Source: Polaribacter huanghezhanensis
GTDB lineage: Bacteria > Bacteroidota > Bacteroidia > Flavobacteriales > Flavobacteriaceae
Assembly: GCF_030444335.1 (NCBI RefSeq)
Contig: NZ_CP128595.1
Coordinates: 2,308,501 to 2,372,500, forward strand
DNA: 64,000 bases
Direction of reading: 5' to 3'
Positions 7,751-16,633 of the stretch are shown piece by piece (positions within the stretch are counted from its first letter, which is position 1; each line of letters starts with the position of its first letter). Below the pieces are notes generated by a model, which did not search any database, had not been told where the DNA came from, and saw only the letters and a program-made list of their open reading frames with translations. The position numbers and the translations under genes were made by a program.

Positions 7751-9636
7751 ATACTGCTTTAGAAATATTAAAAAAGTATTGGAATCATCATTCGTTTAGA
7801 GAACCACAAGATAAAATTATTAATGCCGTTCTAGAAAATAAGAATACAATCGTATTATTACCAACTGGCGGCGGAAAATCTATTTGTTTTCAAATTCCTG
7901 CTTTGGTAAAAGACGGAATTTGCATTGTTGTTTCTCCACTTATCGCTTTAATGCAAGATCAAGTTGATAGTTTAAATAACAAAGGGATTAAAGCCTTTAC
8001 AATTGCTTCTGGCACTTCACAAGACGATTTAATTACTTTGTTTGATAATATTAGATTTGGGAATTATAAGTTTTTATATCTCTCACCAGAAAGATTGCAA
8101 TCGCCATTTATTCAAGAAAAAATTAAGCAATTAGATATTAATTTAATTGCGGTTGATGAAGCACATTGTATTTCTGAATGGGGACACGATTTTAGACCAT
8201 CGTACAGAAACATTAAAATTTTAAAAGAATTAAAACCCACAACTCCAGTTATTGCATTAACAGCAACTGCAACAAAAGAAGTCATTGATGATATTGCCAA
8301 TAGTTTAGAAATTAAGGATGCAATTGTTTTTAAAAAATCTTTTTACAGAGATAACTTAGCCTATCAAATTTTTTCTTTGGAAGATAAATTAGGGCGCCTT
8401 TTACAAATCTGCACAAAAACAAAAGCGCCAATTATTGTGTATGTAAGTAGTAGAAATAAAACCAAAGAAATTGCAAGTTTTTTAAATGCAAATCATTTTA
8501 AAGCGAGTTTTTATCACGGCGGATTATCAGCTGCAAATAAACAAGAAGCTTTTGACAATTGGATTTCTGAAAAAACACCCATTATTGTAGCAACAAATGC
8601 ATTTGGAATGGGAATCGATAAAGACAATGTAAAAGTTGTCATCCATTTAGAGTTGCCAAATAGCATCGAAAATTACATTCAGGAAGCTGGAAGAGCTGGC
8701 AGAAATGGTAAAAAAGCTTTTTCTGCTGTGCTCGTTAATAAGAATGATATTCGTATTTATAAAGAACGATTAGAAAATGCTTTTCCTACAATTGCAGAAA
8801 TTAAACACATTTACAAAAGTATTTTTTCGCACTTTCAAATTGCAAATGGAGAAATTAATGAAGAAGTATTTGAGTTCAATCTTCTTAAATTTTCTGATAA
8901 ATATAAAATACCCGCAAACAAAGTAGCAACAACTATTAATTTATTAGAAGCAAACGGAATACTTCAAATTTCTGACAGTTATGATAAAAAGTCTACGGTA
9001 CAATTTTTAACAAGTAGCAATCGTGTTTTAAACTATTCGAAATCAGATTCTAATACCACAAAATTGATTCAGTTGTTGTTGAGAAGTTATGGTGGAATTT
9101 TTGAGCAAGAAACAAAAATCAATGAATTTTGGTTGGCAAAAAAAGCACATTTACTTTCTAGGCAAGTGGTTACCATTCTTACAAAATTAGAAACCGAGGA
9201 ATTAATAACGTATAAAAAAGCAACTGAAAATGCTGAACTCTATTTTTTAGTTCCCAGAGAAGATGACAAAACCATCAATAGCATTTCTAAAAATATTCAG
9301 AAATACATCAAACAAAAAATAAGAAAAGCTACAGATTTAGTTGCCTTTATTGAAAATGATGCTGTTTGTAGAAGCATCCAGGTTTTAAAATATTTTAACG
9401 AGAAAGAATTCAATAAATGTGGTATTTGTGATGTTTGTTTAGCAAACAAGAATGTATATCAAGATGTATCAAAAGAAATTATGGCGTATTTATCATCAAA
9501 CAAAACGGCAACTTCAAAAGAAATCTGCGAACAAATTTCAAGCAAAGAAGACATCATTTTAGTAAATTTGCAACAGCTTTTATCCGAAGAAAAAATAAGC
9601 ATCAATAATTTTAATCAATATCACCTTAACGAATGA
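7747..9636 (+). CDS. recQ: ATP-dependent DNA helicase RecQ
   Basis: A 3'-5' superfamily 2 DNA helicase for recombination and fork repair. The N-terminal helicase domain shows motif I TGGGKSICFQ, the DEAH box (VDEAHCISEWGHDFR) and motif VI QEAGRAGRNGK. A RecQ-Ct region follows, with a zinc knuckle at Cys541, Cys558, Cys561 and Cys564. The C-terminus is winged-helix-like and no clear HRDC domain is seen. 629 residues is normal for this family. It sits in an operon with an upstream P-loop ATPase and downstream fmt, each overlapping by 4 bases. Confidence 0.95.
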   Translation: MNTALEILKKYWNHHSFREPQDKIINAVLENKNTIVLLPTGGGKSICFQIPALVKDGICIVVSPLIALMQDQVDSLNNKGIKAFTIASGTSQDDLITLFDNIRFGNYKFLYLSPERLQSPFIQEKIKQLDINLIAVDEAHCISEWGHDFRPSYRNIKILKELKPTTPVIALTATATKEVIDDIANSLEIKDAIVFKKSFYRDNLAYQIFSLEDKLGRLLQICTKTKAPIIVYVSSRNKTKEIASFLNANHFKASFYHGGLSAANKQEAFDNWISEKTPIIVATNAFGMGIDKDNVKVVIHLELPNSIENYIQEAGRAGRNGKKAFSAVLVNKNDIRIYKERLENAFPTIAEIKHIYKSIFSHFQIANGEINEEVFEFNLLKFSDKYKIPANKVATTINLLEANGILQISDSYDKKSTVQFLTSSNRVLNYSKSDSNTTKLIQLLLRSYGGIFEQETKINEFWLAKKAHLLSRQVVTILTKLETEELITYKKATENAELYFLVPREDDKTINSISKNIQKYIKQKIRKATDLVAFIENDAVCRSIQVLKYFNEKEFNKCGICDVCLANKNVYQDVSKEIMAYLSSNKTATSKEICEQISSKEDIILVNLQQLLSEEKISINNFNQYHLNE

Positions 9637-10577
9637 GAGATTTACGAATTGTATTTATGGGAACTCCAGATTTTGCAGTCACCATTTTAAAACATTTAGT
9701 AGAAAACAAGTACAGTGTTGTTGGTGTAATTACTGCTCCAGACAAACCAGCTGGAAGAGGACGAAAGTTGAACGAATCTGCCGTTAAAAAATATGCCGTT
9801 TCTCAAAACTTAACTGTTTTACAACCAACCAATCTTAAAAATCAAGATTTTATAGATGAATTAACTGCATTAAAAGCCAATTTACAAATTGTTGTTGCCT
9901 TTAGAATGTTGCCAAAAGTAGTTTGGCAAATGCCAGAATTTGGCACCTTTAATTTACACGCATCTTTATTACCAGAATATCGCGGAGCTGCACCAATTAA
10001 TTGGGCTATTATTAATGGTGAAACAAAAACGGGTGTAACCACATTCTTTATTGATGATAAAATTGACACAGGAGAAATCATTCTTCAAAAAGAAATTGCT
10101 ATAAAAGACGATGAAATTGTTGGCGAATTGCACGATCGATTAATGTATTTAGGAGCAGCTTTGGTTTTAGAAACGGTACAACTTATAAAGGAAGACAATG
10201 TTGCTCCAAAAAAACAACCAGAATTAGAAGAAAAAACGGCTTATAAATTGTTTCCTGATAACTGTAAAGTTTATTGGACAGATAGTTTAGAAAATATCTA
10301 CAATAAAATACGCGGATTAAATCCGTATCCAGCAGCTTGGACAACTATTTATACGAATGATATAGAAACTACCGCAAAGCTGTATAAAGTTTCTAAGGAA
10401 TTTGTAAAGCATACTGATGCAGTTGGTAACATAATAAGCACAAAAAAAACCTTAAAAGTTGCCGTTTTAAACGGATATTTAATTATTGATGAAATAAAAC
10501 TGGCCGGAAAGAAGAAAATGGAGACTCAAAACCTGTTAAATGGCTTCCAATTTTCATCCAACTCAAAAATGGCTTAA
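9633..10577 (+). CDS. fmt: Methionyl-tRNA formyltransferase
   Basis: Formylates initiator Met-tRNA using 10-formyltetrahydrofolate. The 314-residue length is typical. The N-terminal formyltransferase domain begins IVFMGTPDFAVTIL and contains the folate site HASLLPEYRGAAPINWAI and the strand-loop TTFFIDDKIDTGEI. The C-terminal tRNA-binding domain has the NKIRGLNPYPAAWT motif. It overlaps recQ by 4 bases and ends the operon before the HU promoter region. Confidence 0.96.
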   Translation: MRDLRIVFMGTPDFAVTILKHLVENKYSVVGVITAPDKPAGRGRKLNESAVKKYAVSQNLTVLQPTNLKNQDFIDELTALKANLQIVVAFRMLPKVVWQMPEFGTFNLHASLLPEYRGAAPINWAIINGETKTGVTTFFIDDKIDTGEIILQKEIAIKDDEIVGELHDRLMYLGAALVLETVQLIKEDNVAPKKQPELEEKTAYKLFPDNCKVYWTDSLENIYNKIRGLNPYPAAWTTIYTNDIETTAKLYKVSKEFVKHTDAVGNIISTKKTLKVAVLNGYLIIDEIKLAGKKKMETQNLLNGFQFSSNSKMA

Positions 10578-10681
10578 CCCTTTATTGATGCGGTTTCTGT
10601 TATTTTAGCCGTTTTTTTGCTTTGGTTATTAACAATTTCACCTCTTTTATTAACAAAAACAAGGTTTTTTAGGGTCATTTC

Positions 10682-10711
10682 TTGCACGAACCCTTATTCC
10701 TGCTATATTTG
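10682..10711 (+). promoter_or_regulatory. Bacteroidetes promoter of the HU gene
   Basis: A -33 TTG (10682-10684) is followed after exactly 19 bases by the -7 box TATATTTG (10704-10711), matching the Bacteroidetes sigma-ABfr consensus. Transcription should start near 10716, giving a leader of about 50 bases before the HU start at 10767. Confidence 0.85.
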
Positions 10712-10766
10712 TTAAGCTTAGTTAAGCGAAAATATTAGATCAATTAATTTTTAAAAATTACAAATC

Positions 10767-11039
10767 ATGAACAAATCAGATTTAATCGATGCAATGGCTG
10801 CTGACGCAGGAATTTCTAAAGCTGCAGCAAAAGCTGCCTTAGACTCATTAACTTCTAACGTTACTAAAGCTTTAAAAGGCGGAGAAAGAGTATCTTTAGT
10901 TGGATGGGGAACTTGGTCAGTATCTAACAGAGCTGCTAGAACTGGTAGAAACCCACAAACTGGAAAAACTATCCAAATTGCTGCTAAAAACGTAGTTAAG
11001 TTTAAAGCAGGTGCTGGATTAAGTAGTGCAGTAAACTAA
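10767..11039 (+). CDS. HU-family nucleoid DNA-binding protein
   Basis: A 90-residue histone-like HU protein that bends and compacts DNA. It starts [20 protein letters not shown], has the flexible DNA-binding arm around [19 protein letters not shown], and ends in VKFKAGAGL. Codon choice looks more restricted than in its neighbours (frequent GCT, AAA and TTA), consistent with high expression, as do the strong promoter and the strong terminator that frame it as a single-gene unit. Confidence 0.97.
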   Translation: MNKSDLIDAMAADAGISKAAAKAALDSLTSNVTKALKGGERVSLVGWGTWSVSNRAARTGRNPQTGKTIQIAAKNVVKFKAGAGLSSAVN

Positions 11040-11060
11040 GAATACAAAAAATTGTATTTA

Positions 11061-11092
11061 AAAACTCTCCTAATTTTTAGGAGAGTTTTTTT
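11061..11092 (+). terminator. Rho-independent terminator after HU
   Basis: A 13-base-pair stem, AAAACTCTCCTAA (11061-11073) pairing with TTAGGAGAGTTTT (11077-11089), with a TTT loop and a run of T residues. It lies 22 bases after the HU stop codon. Confidence 0.9.
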
Positions 11093-11136
11093 ATTGCTTA
11101 AAAAGTTGCTATATTTAAAAACCTTAGAATTATTTT

Positions 11137-11694
11137 ATGAATTCACTTTTACCAAAAAAAGGAAGATTGTTAATTGCAGAACCATCGATCTTAAATGACA
11201 ACTCATTTAATAGATCGATAATTTTGTTGACGGAACACACCAAAAAGAATTCTATTGGTTTTATTTTAAACAAACCTTTAAGTTTTACCGTACACGATTT
11301 GGTTCCAGAAATAGACTGTGCTTTTCCTGTATATCAAGGCGGACCAGTAGAGCAAGACAATTTGTATTTTGTGCACCAAGTTCCTGAGTTAATTCCAGAC
11401 TGCGTAGAAGTTGCAAATGGTATTTTTTGGGGTGGAAATTTTGATGCTTTAAAAGAGTTGTTAAACAATCAAGAATTAAAAACAAGTGATATTCGTTTTT
11501 TCTTAGGATATTCTGGTTGGGAAAGCAATCAATTAGTAGATGAATTGAAAACCGATTCTTGGTTTATTTCAGAAAATAACTACTCCAATATTTTTGCTAC
11601 GGATAATACCACTATTTGGAAAAATAAATTACTAGAAAAAGGCGGTAAATATAAGATTTGGGCAAATGCACCAAGCGATATTCAATTAAACTAA
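11137..11694 (+). CDS. YqgE/AlgH family protein
   Basis: A 185-residue cytosolic protein of the YqgE/AlgH (DUF179) family. The N-terminus MNSLLPKKGRLLIAEPSI, the segment GFILNKPLSFTV, YQGGPVEQDNLYFVH, and FFLGYSGWESNQLVDEL are family signatures. The molecular role is unsettled. In Flavobacteriaceae it commonly lies next to HU and an aminotransferase class IV gene, as here. It converges with that aminotransferase gene with a 4-base overlap of the stop codons. Confidence 0.93.
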   Translation: MNSLLPKKGRLLIAEPSILNDNSFNRSIILLTEHTKKNSIGFILNKPLSFTVHDLVPEIDCAFPVYQGGPVEQDNLYFVHQVPELIPDCVEVANGIFWGGNFDALKELLNNQELKTSDIRFFLGYSGWESNQLVDELKTDSWFISENNYSNIFATDNTTIWKNKLLEKGGKYKIWANAPSDIQLN

Positions 11695-12527
11695 GCTTTA
11701 GAAATAATTTGTTGCACTTTTAAAGTTGCCAACAACTTCTCTCCTATTTCTGTTTTAAATTCTTTTTTACGATACTTTGTAACTGGCTGAATTCCGATAA
11801 TAGAATTTGTTAAAAAGATTTCGTCTGCTTTTTGCATTTCAAAAGGAGAAATTGAAGTTTCTACCAAGGTAAAATCTTTATTTTTTTGAAGTATTTCTAT
11901 CACTTTTTTTCTGACAATTCCTTTGATACAACCTTCTGTTAATGCCGGAGTTTTAATTTCGTTTCCTTTAACAACAAAAATATTAGCATTTGTTGCTTCT
12001 ACAATTCCTTTATTTTCGTTTAACAACACACAATTGTCTAATTCGTTTTCTTGCATGTAAATACTTGCCAAGGTATTTAACATTCTGTTGGTAGTTTTTA
12101 TAGTAGAAAGTAATCCAGAGTAATTATAAAAATCTTTAAACAAATCTATTTGATAGGTGTTTTTTGTTTGATATAAATTTTCAGAAACTTCAATTACATA
12201 ATCAACTTCATTCGTTTTTGGCGTGTACAATCCGCCATCTTTTCTATACACAGACAATCGAACACGAACCTTTTTATTTTCTAAATGATTCGGAATTGAT
12301 TTTAAGATTTCTTGTTCAATAAATTCTAAGGTAAATTTTAACGGAATTTCCATACGCAACATCCGCATAGAAGCCATCAACCTAAAATAATGATCTTCCC
12401 AAAAAACTACCTTATTATTGATAATAGCAACGGTCTCAAAAATGGCATCTCCATATTTAAACGCTCTGTTGTTTGCAGAAACATAAAAATCATTTTTATC
12501 AATTAAATCGCCGTTATAATTCAACAT
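11691..12527 (-). CDS. Aminotransferase class IV (PabC/IlvE-like)
   Basis: A fold-type IV PLP enzyme of 278 residues, either 4-amino-4-deoxychorismate lyase (folate synthesis) or a branched-chain/D-amino-acid aminotransferase; the sequence does not settle which. Key segments are NRAFKYGDAIFETV, KTTNRMLNTLASIY around the PLP region, EATNANIFVVKGNEI and TPALTEGCIKGIVRKKV. The frame extends 34 codons further upstream, but homologues begin at MLNYNGDLI and a TAATTTTG -7 box (12552-12559, minus) lies inside that extension, so I place the start at 12527. Confidence 0.85.
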   Translation of the reverse strand: MLNYNGDLIDKNDFYVSANNRAFKYGDAIFETVAIINNKVVFWEDHYFRLMASMRMLRMEIPLKFTLEFIEQEILKSIPNHLENKKVRVRLSVYRKDGGLYTPKTNEVDYVIEVSENLYQTKNTYQIDLFKDFYNYSGLLSTIKTTNRMLNTLASIYMQENELDNCVLLNENKGIVEATNANIFVVKGNEIKTPALTEGCIKGIVRKKVIEILQKNKDFTLVETSISPFEMQKADEIFLTNSIIGIQPVTKYRKKEFKTEIGEKLLATLKVQQIISKA

Positions 12528-12679
12528 ACATATCCTCTTAAATTTGAAAAACAAAATTACATTAAAACCATTAAAATTTGGATTATAATTCCATAAAAAA
12601 ACCAGTAAAAATAAATATACTGGTTTCATTTAATCTATTAAAGGTAGTCAACTTGTGTTTTAAGATGATTTCAATTTAT

Positions 12680-13063
12680 TTATGCTCCGATAGTCTGTTT
12701 TAATTCATCAATTTGGTTTTCCCATAACATTTTAGACTCTTCCACTTCATCTTCGCCATCTGCAAAATCGGTAACCATTAAAGAAACATCTTTTGTTATT
12801 GGGTCAACTTGGATTCTAAATTCAAAATAAGTTTCATCTCCTTCGCTTTCTTCCCATTTATATTTCATCTTTTCACCATTTTTATTTGACAAAATAGCCG
12901 CTTTTTCTTCGTCACCATCCCAAACAAAAGTGACTAATTTACCTCTTGAATTTACTTTATCAGCGAACCATTCTTCTAATCCTGCGGGAGTTGCAAAATA
13001 AGTATATAACATACTTGGTGAAGCATGAATAGGAAATTCTAGTTCAAATTTAATTTTACTCAT
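12680..13063 (-). CDS. START-like domain protein (SRPBCC/AHSA1 superfamily)
   Basis: A 127-residue single-domain protein of the START-like (START_2) group in the SRPBCC superfamily, common in Bacteroidetes. It begins with KIKFELEFPIHASPSMLYTYFATPAGLEEWFAD, the typical opening strand and helix, and ends in a long helix (ESKMLWENQIDELKQTIGA). These proteins bind hydrophobic ligands or act as chaperone-like factors; the ligand here is unknown. It stands alone on the minus strand. Confidence 0.85.
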   Translation of the reverse strand: MSKIKFELEFPIHASPSMLYTYFATPAGLEEWFADKVNSRGKLVTFVWDGDEEKAAILSNKNGEKMKYKWEESEGDETYFEFRIQVDPITKDVSLMVTDFADGEDEVEESKMLWENQIDELKQTIGA

Positions 13064-13127
13064 TATTCAATTTCTTTGAAAGCCAATATAGGTATTTATT
13101 CCTTTTTAAAAAAATTAAAAACTTAGC

Positions 13128-13157
13128 TTGTAAAAAAACAAAAATAGGTTATATTTG
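13128..13157 (+). promoter_or_regulatory. Promoter of tRNA-Met
   Basis: TTG at 13128-13130, 19 bases, then TATATTTG at 13150-13157. The mature tRNA begins 16 bases after the -7 box, so a short 5' leader is expected to be removed by RNase P. Confidence 0.85.
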
Positions 13158-13172
13158 CAGCCGCATAATTAT

Positions 13173-13246
13173 GGCGAGGTAGCTCAGTTGGTTAGAGCGT
13201 CGGATTCATAACCCGGAGGTCACGAGTTCAAATCTCGTTCTCGCTA
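13173..13246 (+). tRNA. tRNA-Met (anticodon CAU)
   Basis: A 74-base cloverleaf: acceptor GGCGAGG pairing with TCTCGCT (G1-U72), D stem GCTC/GAGC, anticodon loop TTCATAA with CAU, T arm ACGAG-TTCAAAT-CTCGT, discriminator A. CCA is not encoded. The D stem has C11-G24, and C1-A72 is absent, so it is of the elongator type, although the anticodon arm (TCATAACCCGGAGGTC) resembles that of initiator tRNA. A lysidine-modified Ile tRNA cannot be fully excluded from sequence alone. Confidence 0.9.
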
Positions 13247-13250
13247 CAAA

Positions 13251-13287
13251 GAAAAAAACCCAAAACAAATTCGTTTTGGGTTTTTTC
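13251..13287 (+). terminator. Terminator after tRNA-Met
   Basis: CCCAAAAC (13259-13266) pairs with GTTTTGGG (13273-13280), flanked by A and T runs that extend the stem, with a TTTTTTC tail. The symmetry means it could work on both strands. Confidence 0.85.
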
Positions 13288-13362
13288 TTTTTTATACTGA
13301 TTTCATTTTCTGAAAGTTAGCTTTTAGACGTATTTTTTTATTCATTTTTATGTAATATTCTA

Positions 13363-13392
13363 TTGCAAAAAAGAAAAATGAACTTATATTTG
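13363..13392 (+). promoter_or_regulatory. Promoter of tRNA-Gly
   Basis: TTG at 13363-13365, 19 bases, then TATATTTG at 13385-13392. The same -7 octamer and spacing occur at the neighbouring tRNA-Met, so the two tRNAs are separate transcription units. Confidence 0.85.
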
Positions 13393-13406
13393 CATCTCTT
13401 TACCAC

Positions 13407-13479
13407 GCGAAAGTAGCTCAGTTGGTAGAGCGTCAGCCTTCCAAGCTGAATGTCGCCGGTTCGAACCCGGTCTTTCGCT
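13407..13479 (+). tRNA. tRNA-Gly (anticodon UCC)
   Basis: A 73-base cloverleaf with acceptor GCGAAAG pairing with CTTTCGC, D stem GCTC/GAGC, anticodon loop CTTCCAA (UCC), T arm GCCGG-TTCGAAC-CCGGT, and discriminator U as is usual for bacterial tRNA-Gly. CCA is not encoded. It reads GGA and GGG codons. Confidence 0.95.
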
Positions 13480-13480
13480 C

Positions 13481-13514
13481 AAAAGACTTCATTTAATTAT
13501 GGAGTCTTTTTTTT
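13481..13514 (+). terminator. Terminator after tRNA-Gly
   Basis: AAAAGACTTC (13481-13490) pairs with GGAGTCTTTT (13501-13510) with one mismatch and is followed by a T run. It lies between the tRNA and the convergent rhomboid gene and may serve both. Confidence 0.75.
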
Positions 13515-13516
13515 AT

Positions 13517-14161
13517 TTATAATTCTTTCAGTTTCTTTCCAAAAAGTAATAATAGTACAATTGGTATTGCCAACAGACCAACCATTAAGGTGTTTTGCGA
13601 AATTAGATTTGGCATCATTACCAAAGCAATTACAAATCCACCGATGGTGCCTCCTAAATGTGCAGAATGACCAACATTTCCTAATTGTTTTTTCATTCCG
13701 TAAATTGAATACAATAAATATCCAACTCCAAAAATATACGCAGGAATTGGAATTGGTAACGGAAACATCATTAATGTCATGTCTGGATACAATAAAATTG
13801 CTGCATATAAAACTCCAGAAACCGCTCCAGATGCCCCAACAGCGCTGTAATATGGTTCGTTTTTATGATAATACATTGAATACATGTTTCCGGCTAATAA
13901 ACTTCCAAAATAAACAATTAAAAAAGAAATATTCCCCATGATTCCAGCAACAATTCCGCCAAATAAATACAACGCATACATGTTAAACCCAAGATGCATC
14001 CAATCTACATGTAAAAACCCAGAAGTAAGCATCCTTATTTTTTCTCCGCCTACAATTTTTCCAACTTGGAATTTATATTTATCTAAAAAAGTATATTCAT
14101 TAAATCCTTTAATTGACACTAAAACATTGACAATGATGATTCCTAATACAAATTGATTCAT
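13517..14161 (-). CDS. Rhomboid-family intramembrane serine protease
   Basis: A 214-residue polytopic membrane protease. The catalytic Ser111 lies in VGASGAVSG and the catalytic His168 in GHSAHLGG; the oxyanion-side motif WMHLGFNMYAL is at about 54-64. Roughly six membrane helices are visible, the minimal rhomboid core without extra domains. Substrates are unknown. A TAAGTTTG -7-like box lies at 14183-14190 on the minus strand. Confidence 0.93.
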   Translation of the reverse strand: MNQFVLGIIIVNVLVSIKGFNEYTFLDKYKFQVGKIVGGEKIRMLTSGFLHVDWMHLGFNMYALYLFGGIVAGIMGNISFLIVYFGSLLAGNMYSMYYHKNEPYYSAVGASGAVSGVLYAAILLYPDMTLMMFPLPIPIPAYIFGVGYLLYSIYGMKKQLGNVGHSAHLGGTIGGFVIALVMMPNLISQNTLMVGLLAIPIVLLLLFGKKLKEL

Positions 14162-14262
14162 TCTATATAATATATTTATCTACAAACTTAACATAAAACT
14201 ATCTAAAAGATTGGCTTCTTTATAATAAAATTAAATCCGATATTTGCAATACAAAAATACGC

Positions 14263-15144
14263 ATGCACAAACTTGTTTTCTATTTATCGTATCCCATAAT
14301 TTGGTTGTTTTCTAAACTCCCTTTCAGAGTATTATATATCATTTCTGACGGATTGTATTATTTGTTATTTTACGTAGTTGGCTATCGAAAAAAGGTTGTT
14401 TTAGACAATTTAAAATTGTCTTTCCCTACGAAATCAGATACCGAGTTAAAGTTGATTAGGAAACGTTTTTTTAAACATTTTACTGATGTGTTTATAGAAA
14501 GTATAAAAAGTTTTTCTATTAGTGAAGAAGAGTTAAAAAAGAGGTATCGCTTTATAAACCCAGAAGTGGCAAATGAAGTTGCTAAAGAGGGTAAAAGTAT
14601 TATTTTATTAGGATCACATTATGCAAATTGGGAGTGGGTTATTTCTCTTCCATTTGTTTTAAATATTGAAATATTTGCAGCTTACACAAAACTTCAAAAT
14701 AAATATTTTGAGAAAGCCATAAAGAAAAATAGAACAAAATATGGAATGATTGGCTTTAAAACATCTGAGTTTATTAAATACATGGTGAAAAATATTAAAA
14801 ACAAAAGACAAGGTTTGTATATCTTATTAAGCGATCAATCTCCTCAAGTAGAAAAAACATATTATTGGAAAGAGTTTTTAGGTGTTAAAGTCCCTATACA
14901 TACTGGAGCAGAAATGTTGGCTAAAAAATTTGATTGTGCTGTGATCAATTTTAGTTGTAGGAAAATAAAAAGAGGGTATTACGAAATTGATTTTAAAACA
15001 ATTACAACAACTCCAAAAGAATTTGGAAATTATCAAATAATGGACGAGTATTTAAAAATTACCGAAAAATTAATTCGTGAAGAACCTGCATATTATTTAT
15101 GGTCTCATAAACGTTTTAAACATAAAGATAAAGCACCCAACTAA
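14263..15144 (+). CDS. Lipid A-type lysophospholipid acyltransferase (LpxL/HtrB family)
   Basis: A 293-residue inner-membrane acyltransferase of the LpxL/HtrB family that transfers a secondary acyl chain in lipid A synthesis. One N-terminal membrane anchor (about 5-40) is followed by the acyltransferase core, with the catalytic HYANWE motif (His119, Glu124, HX4E) after IILLGS and the substrate segment LLSDQSPQ. The C-terminal YYLWSHKRFKHK is typical. Flavobacteria usually have one main homologue of this family. Confidence 0.9.
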   Translation: MHKLVFYLSYPIIWLFSKLPFRVLYIISDGLYYLLFYVVGYRKKVVLDNLKLSFPTKSDTELKLIRKRFFKHFTDVFIESIKSFSISEEELKKRYRFINPEVANEVAKEGKSIILLGSHYANWEWVISLPFVLNIEIFAAYTKLQNKYFEKAIKKNRTKYGMIGFKTSEFIKYMVKNIKNKRQGLYILLSDQSPQVEKTYYWKEFLGVKVPIHTGAEMLAKKFDCAVINFSCRKIKRGYYEIDFKTITTTPKEFGNYQIMDEYLKITEKLIREEPAYYLWSHKRFKHKDKAPN

Positions 15145-15152
15145 AGTCTAGT

Positions 15153-16622
15153 TTAGTTAGCAAACCATTTTTCTACCAAGGCTTTTTCTATAGACAAATG
15201 CGTTTTATGCTTATAATCGTTATTTACTATGTCGTAATCATAATCATTTTTCCACACTTCTACATTTTCACAAACTGCTTTTAAAGCATCACAAATAAAA
15301 TTAACTTCTGCATTTGTTATCGTTGGATGAATTGACAAACGAACCCAACCTGGTTTTTCTACAGAACAACCTTCAATAATTTGTTTTTTAATCGCATTTG
15401 ATCGTTGTTGATCTACATTTAACAAGAAATGTCCATACGTTCCTGCACAAGAACAACCACCACGAGTTTGAATTCCAAAACGGTCGTTTAATAATTTTAC
15501 AATTAAATTAAAATGAACATGATTTACATAAAATGAAAAAATGCCCAAACGTTTTTTATGAGTTGGCGCTAAAATATGTACATTCGGAATCGACTCTAAA
15601 CAAGCAAATAATTTTGTATTGATTTCTTCTTCTCTCTCATGAATTTTATTGGTGCCCATTTTTTCTTTTAGCTGAATACATAAAGCAATTTTTATGGTTT
15701 GCATAAAAGCTGGTGTTCCACCATCTTCTCTCATTTCTACATCGTCAAAATAATCGTGTTCTCCCCAAGGATTTGTATAACTTACCGTTCCTCCTCCAGG
15801 ATTATCTGGCACTAGATTTTTATACAATTTCTTATTAAAAATTAAAACTCCAGAAGTTCCTGGTCCGCCTAAAAATTTATGTGGAGAAAAGAAAATTGCG
15901 TCTAAAGATGCATCTTCATCTTCTGGATGCATATCAATATCTACATACGGCGCAGAACAAGCAAAATCTACAAAACACAACCCGTTATTTGCATGAATTA
16001 TTTTTGCAACTTGATGATAATCTGTTTTTATTCCGGTTACATTAGAACAGGCTGTAATTGAAGCTATTTTAATAGGTCTACTTTCGTGTTCTTTTATCAA
16101 TTTTTCAAAACTATCAAAACACAACAATCCTTCTTGGTTACACGGAATTACAACAACATCTGCAATGGTTTCTAGCCAAGAAGTCTGATTTGAATGATGC
16201 TCCATATGAGAAACAAAAACAATGGGTCTTAATTCATCTGGAACTGTTGTATGTTCTTTTAAGCTTTCACTAATTTTTAATCCTAATATACGTTGAAATT
16301 TATTTACAACGCCTGTCATTCCTGATCCTTCGGTAATTAACGCATCATCTTCTGATGCGTTTACATGACGCTTAATCATATTTCTAGCTTCGTGATATGC
16401 CAACGTCATCGCCGCTCCGCTAGTTGATGTTTCTGTATGTGTATTTGCCACAAAAGGACCAAAATCATTTAACAATTTTTCTTCAATCGGTCTGTATAAC
16501 CTTCCGCTAGCAGTCCAATCTGTATACATTAAATGTTGTTCTCCATAAGGAGATTCAAATTTTTGATCCACTCCAACAATATGAGTTCTAAATTGGCTAA
16601 AATAGTGTTCTAATGATTTCAT
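15153..16622 (-). CDS. Class V aminotransferase-fold PLP enzyme (cysteine desulfurase-like)
   Basis: A 489-residue fold-type I PLP enzyme of aminotransferase class V. PLP is expected on Lys249 in FFSPHKFLGGPGTSG. The EHHSNQTSW motif (141-149) and VDFACSAPYVDID resemble cysteine desulfurases and selenocysteine lyases. A Cys-rich loop (GGCSCAGTYGHFLL) is present near the C-terminal domain. The exact substrate is unclear, and 489 residues is longer than SufS (about 405). It is the last gene of the glmM operon, 11 bases after the barrel protein. Confidence 0.82.
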   Translation of the reverse strand: MKSLEHYFSQFRTHIVGVDQKFESPYGEQHLMYTDWTASGRLYRPIEEKLLNDFGPFVANTHTETSTSGAAMTLAYHEARNMIKRHVNASEDDALITEGSGMTGVVNKFQRILGLKISESLKEHTTVPDELRPIVFVSHMEHHSNQTSWLETIADVVVIPCNQEGLLCFDSFEKLIKEHESRPIKIASITACSNVTGIKTDYHQVAKIIHANNGLCFVDFACSAPYVDIDMHPEDEDASLDAIFFSPHKFLGGPGTSGVLIFNKKLYKNLVPDNPGGGTVSYTNPWGEHDYFDDVEMREDGGTPAFMQTIKIALCIQLKEKMGTNKIHEREEEINTKLFACLESIPNVHILAPTHKKRLGIFSFYVNHVHFNLIVKLLNDRFGIQTRGGCSCAGTYGHFLLNVDQQRSNAIKKQIIEGCSVEKPGWVRLSIHPTITNAEVNFICDALKAVCENVEVWKNDYDYDIVNNDYKHKTHLSIEKALVEKWFAN

Positions 16623-16633
16623 GCTATTAACTA

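Noticed and set aside
12528..12629. N-terminal extension of the class IV aminotransferase (34 codons)
   Set aside because: The added residues do not resemble the family and would lie upstream of a plausible -7 box; the start at 12527 fits homologues.
13450..13941. A 163-codon plus-strand frame
   Set aside because: It begins inside tRNA-Gly and runs antisense to the rhomboid gene, whose catalytic motifs are clear.
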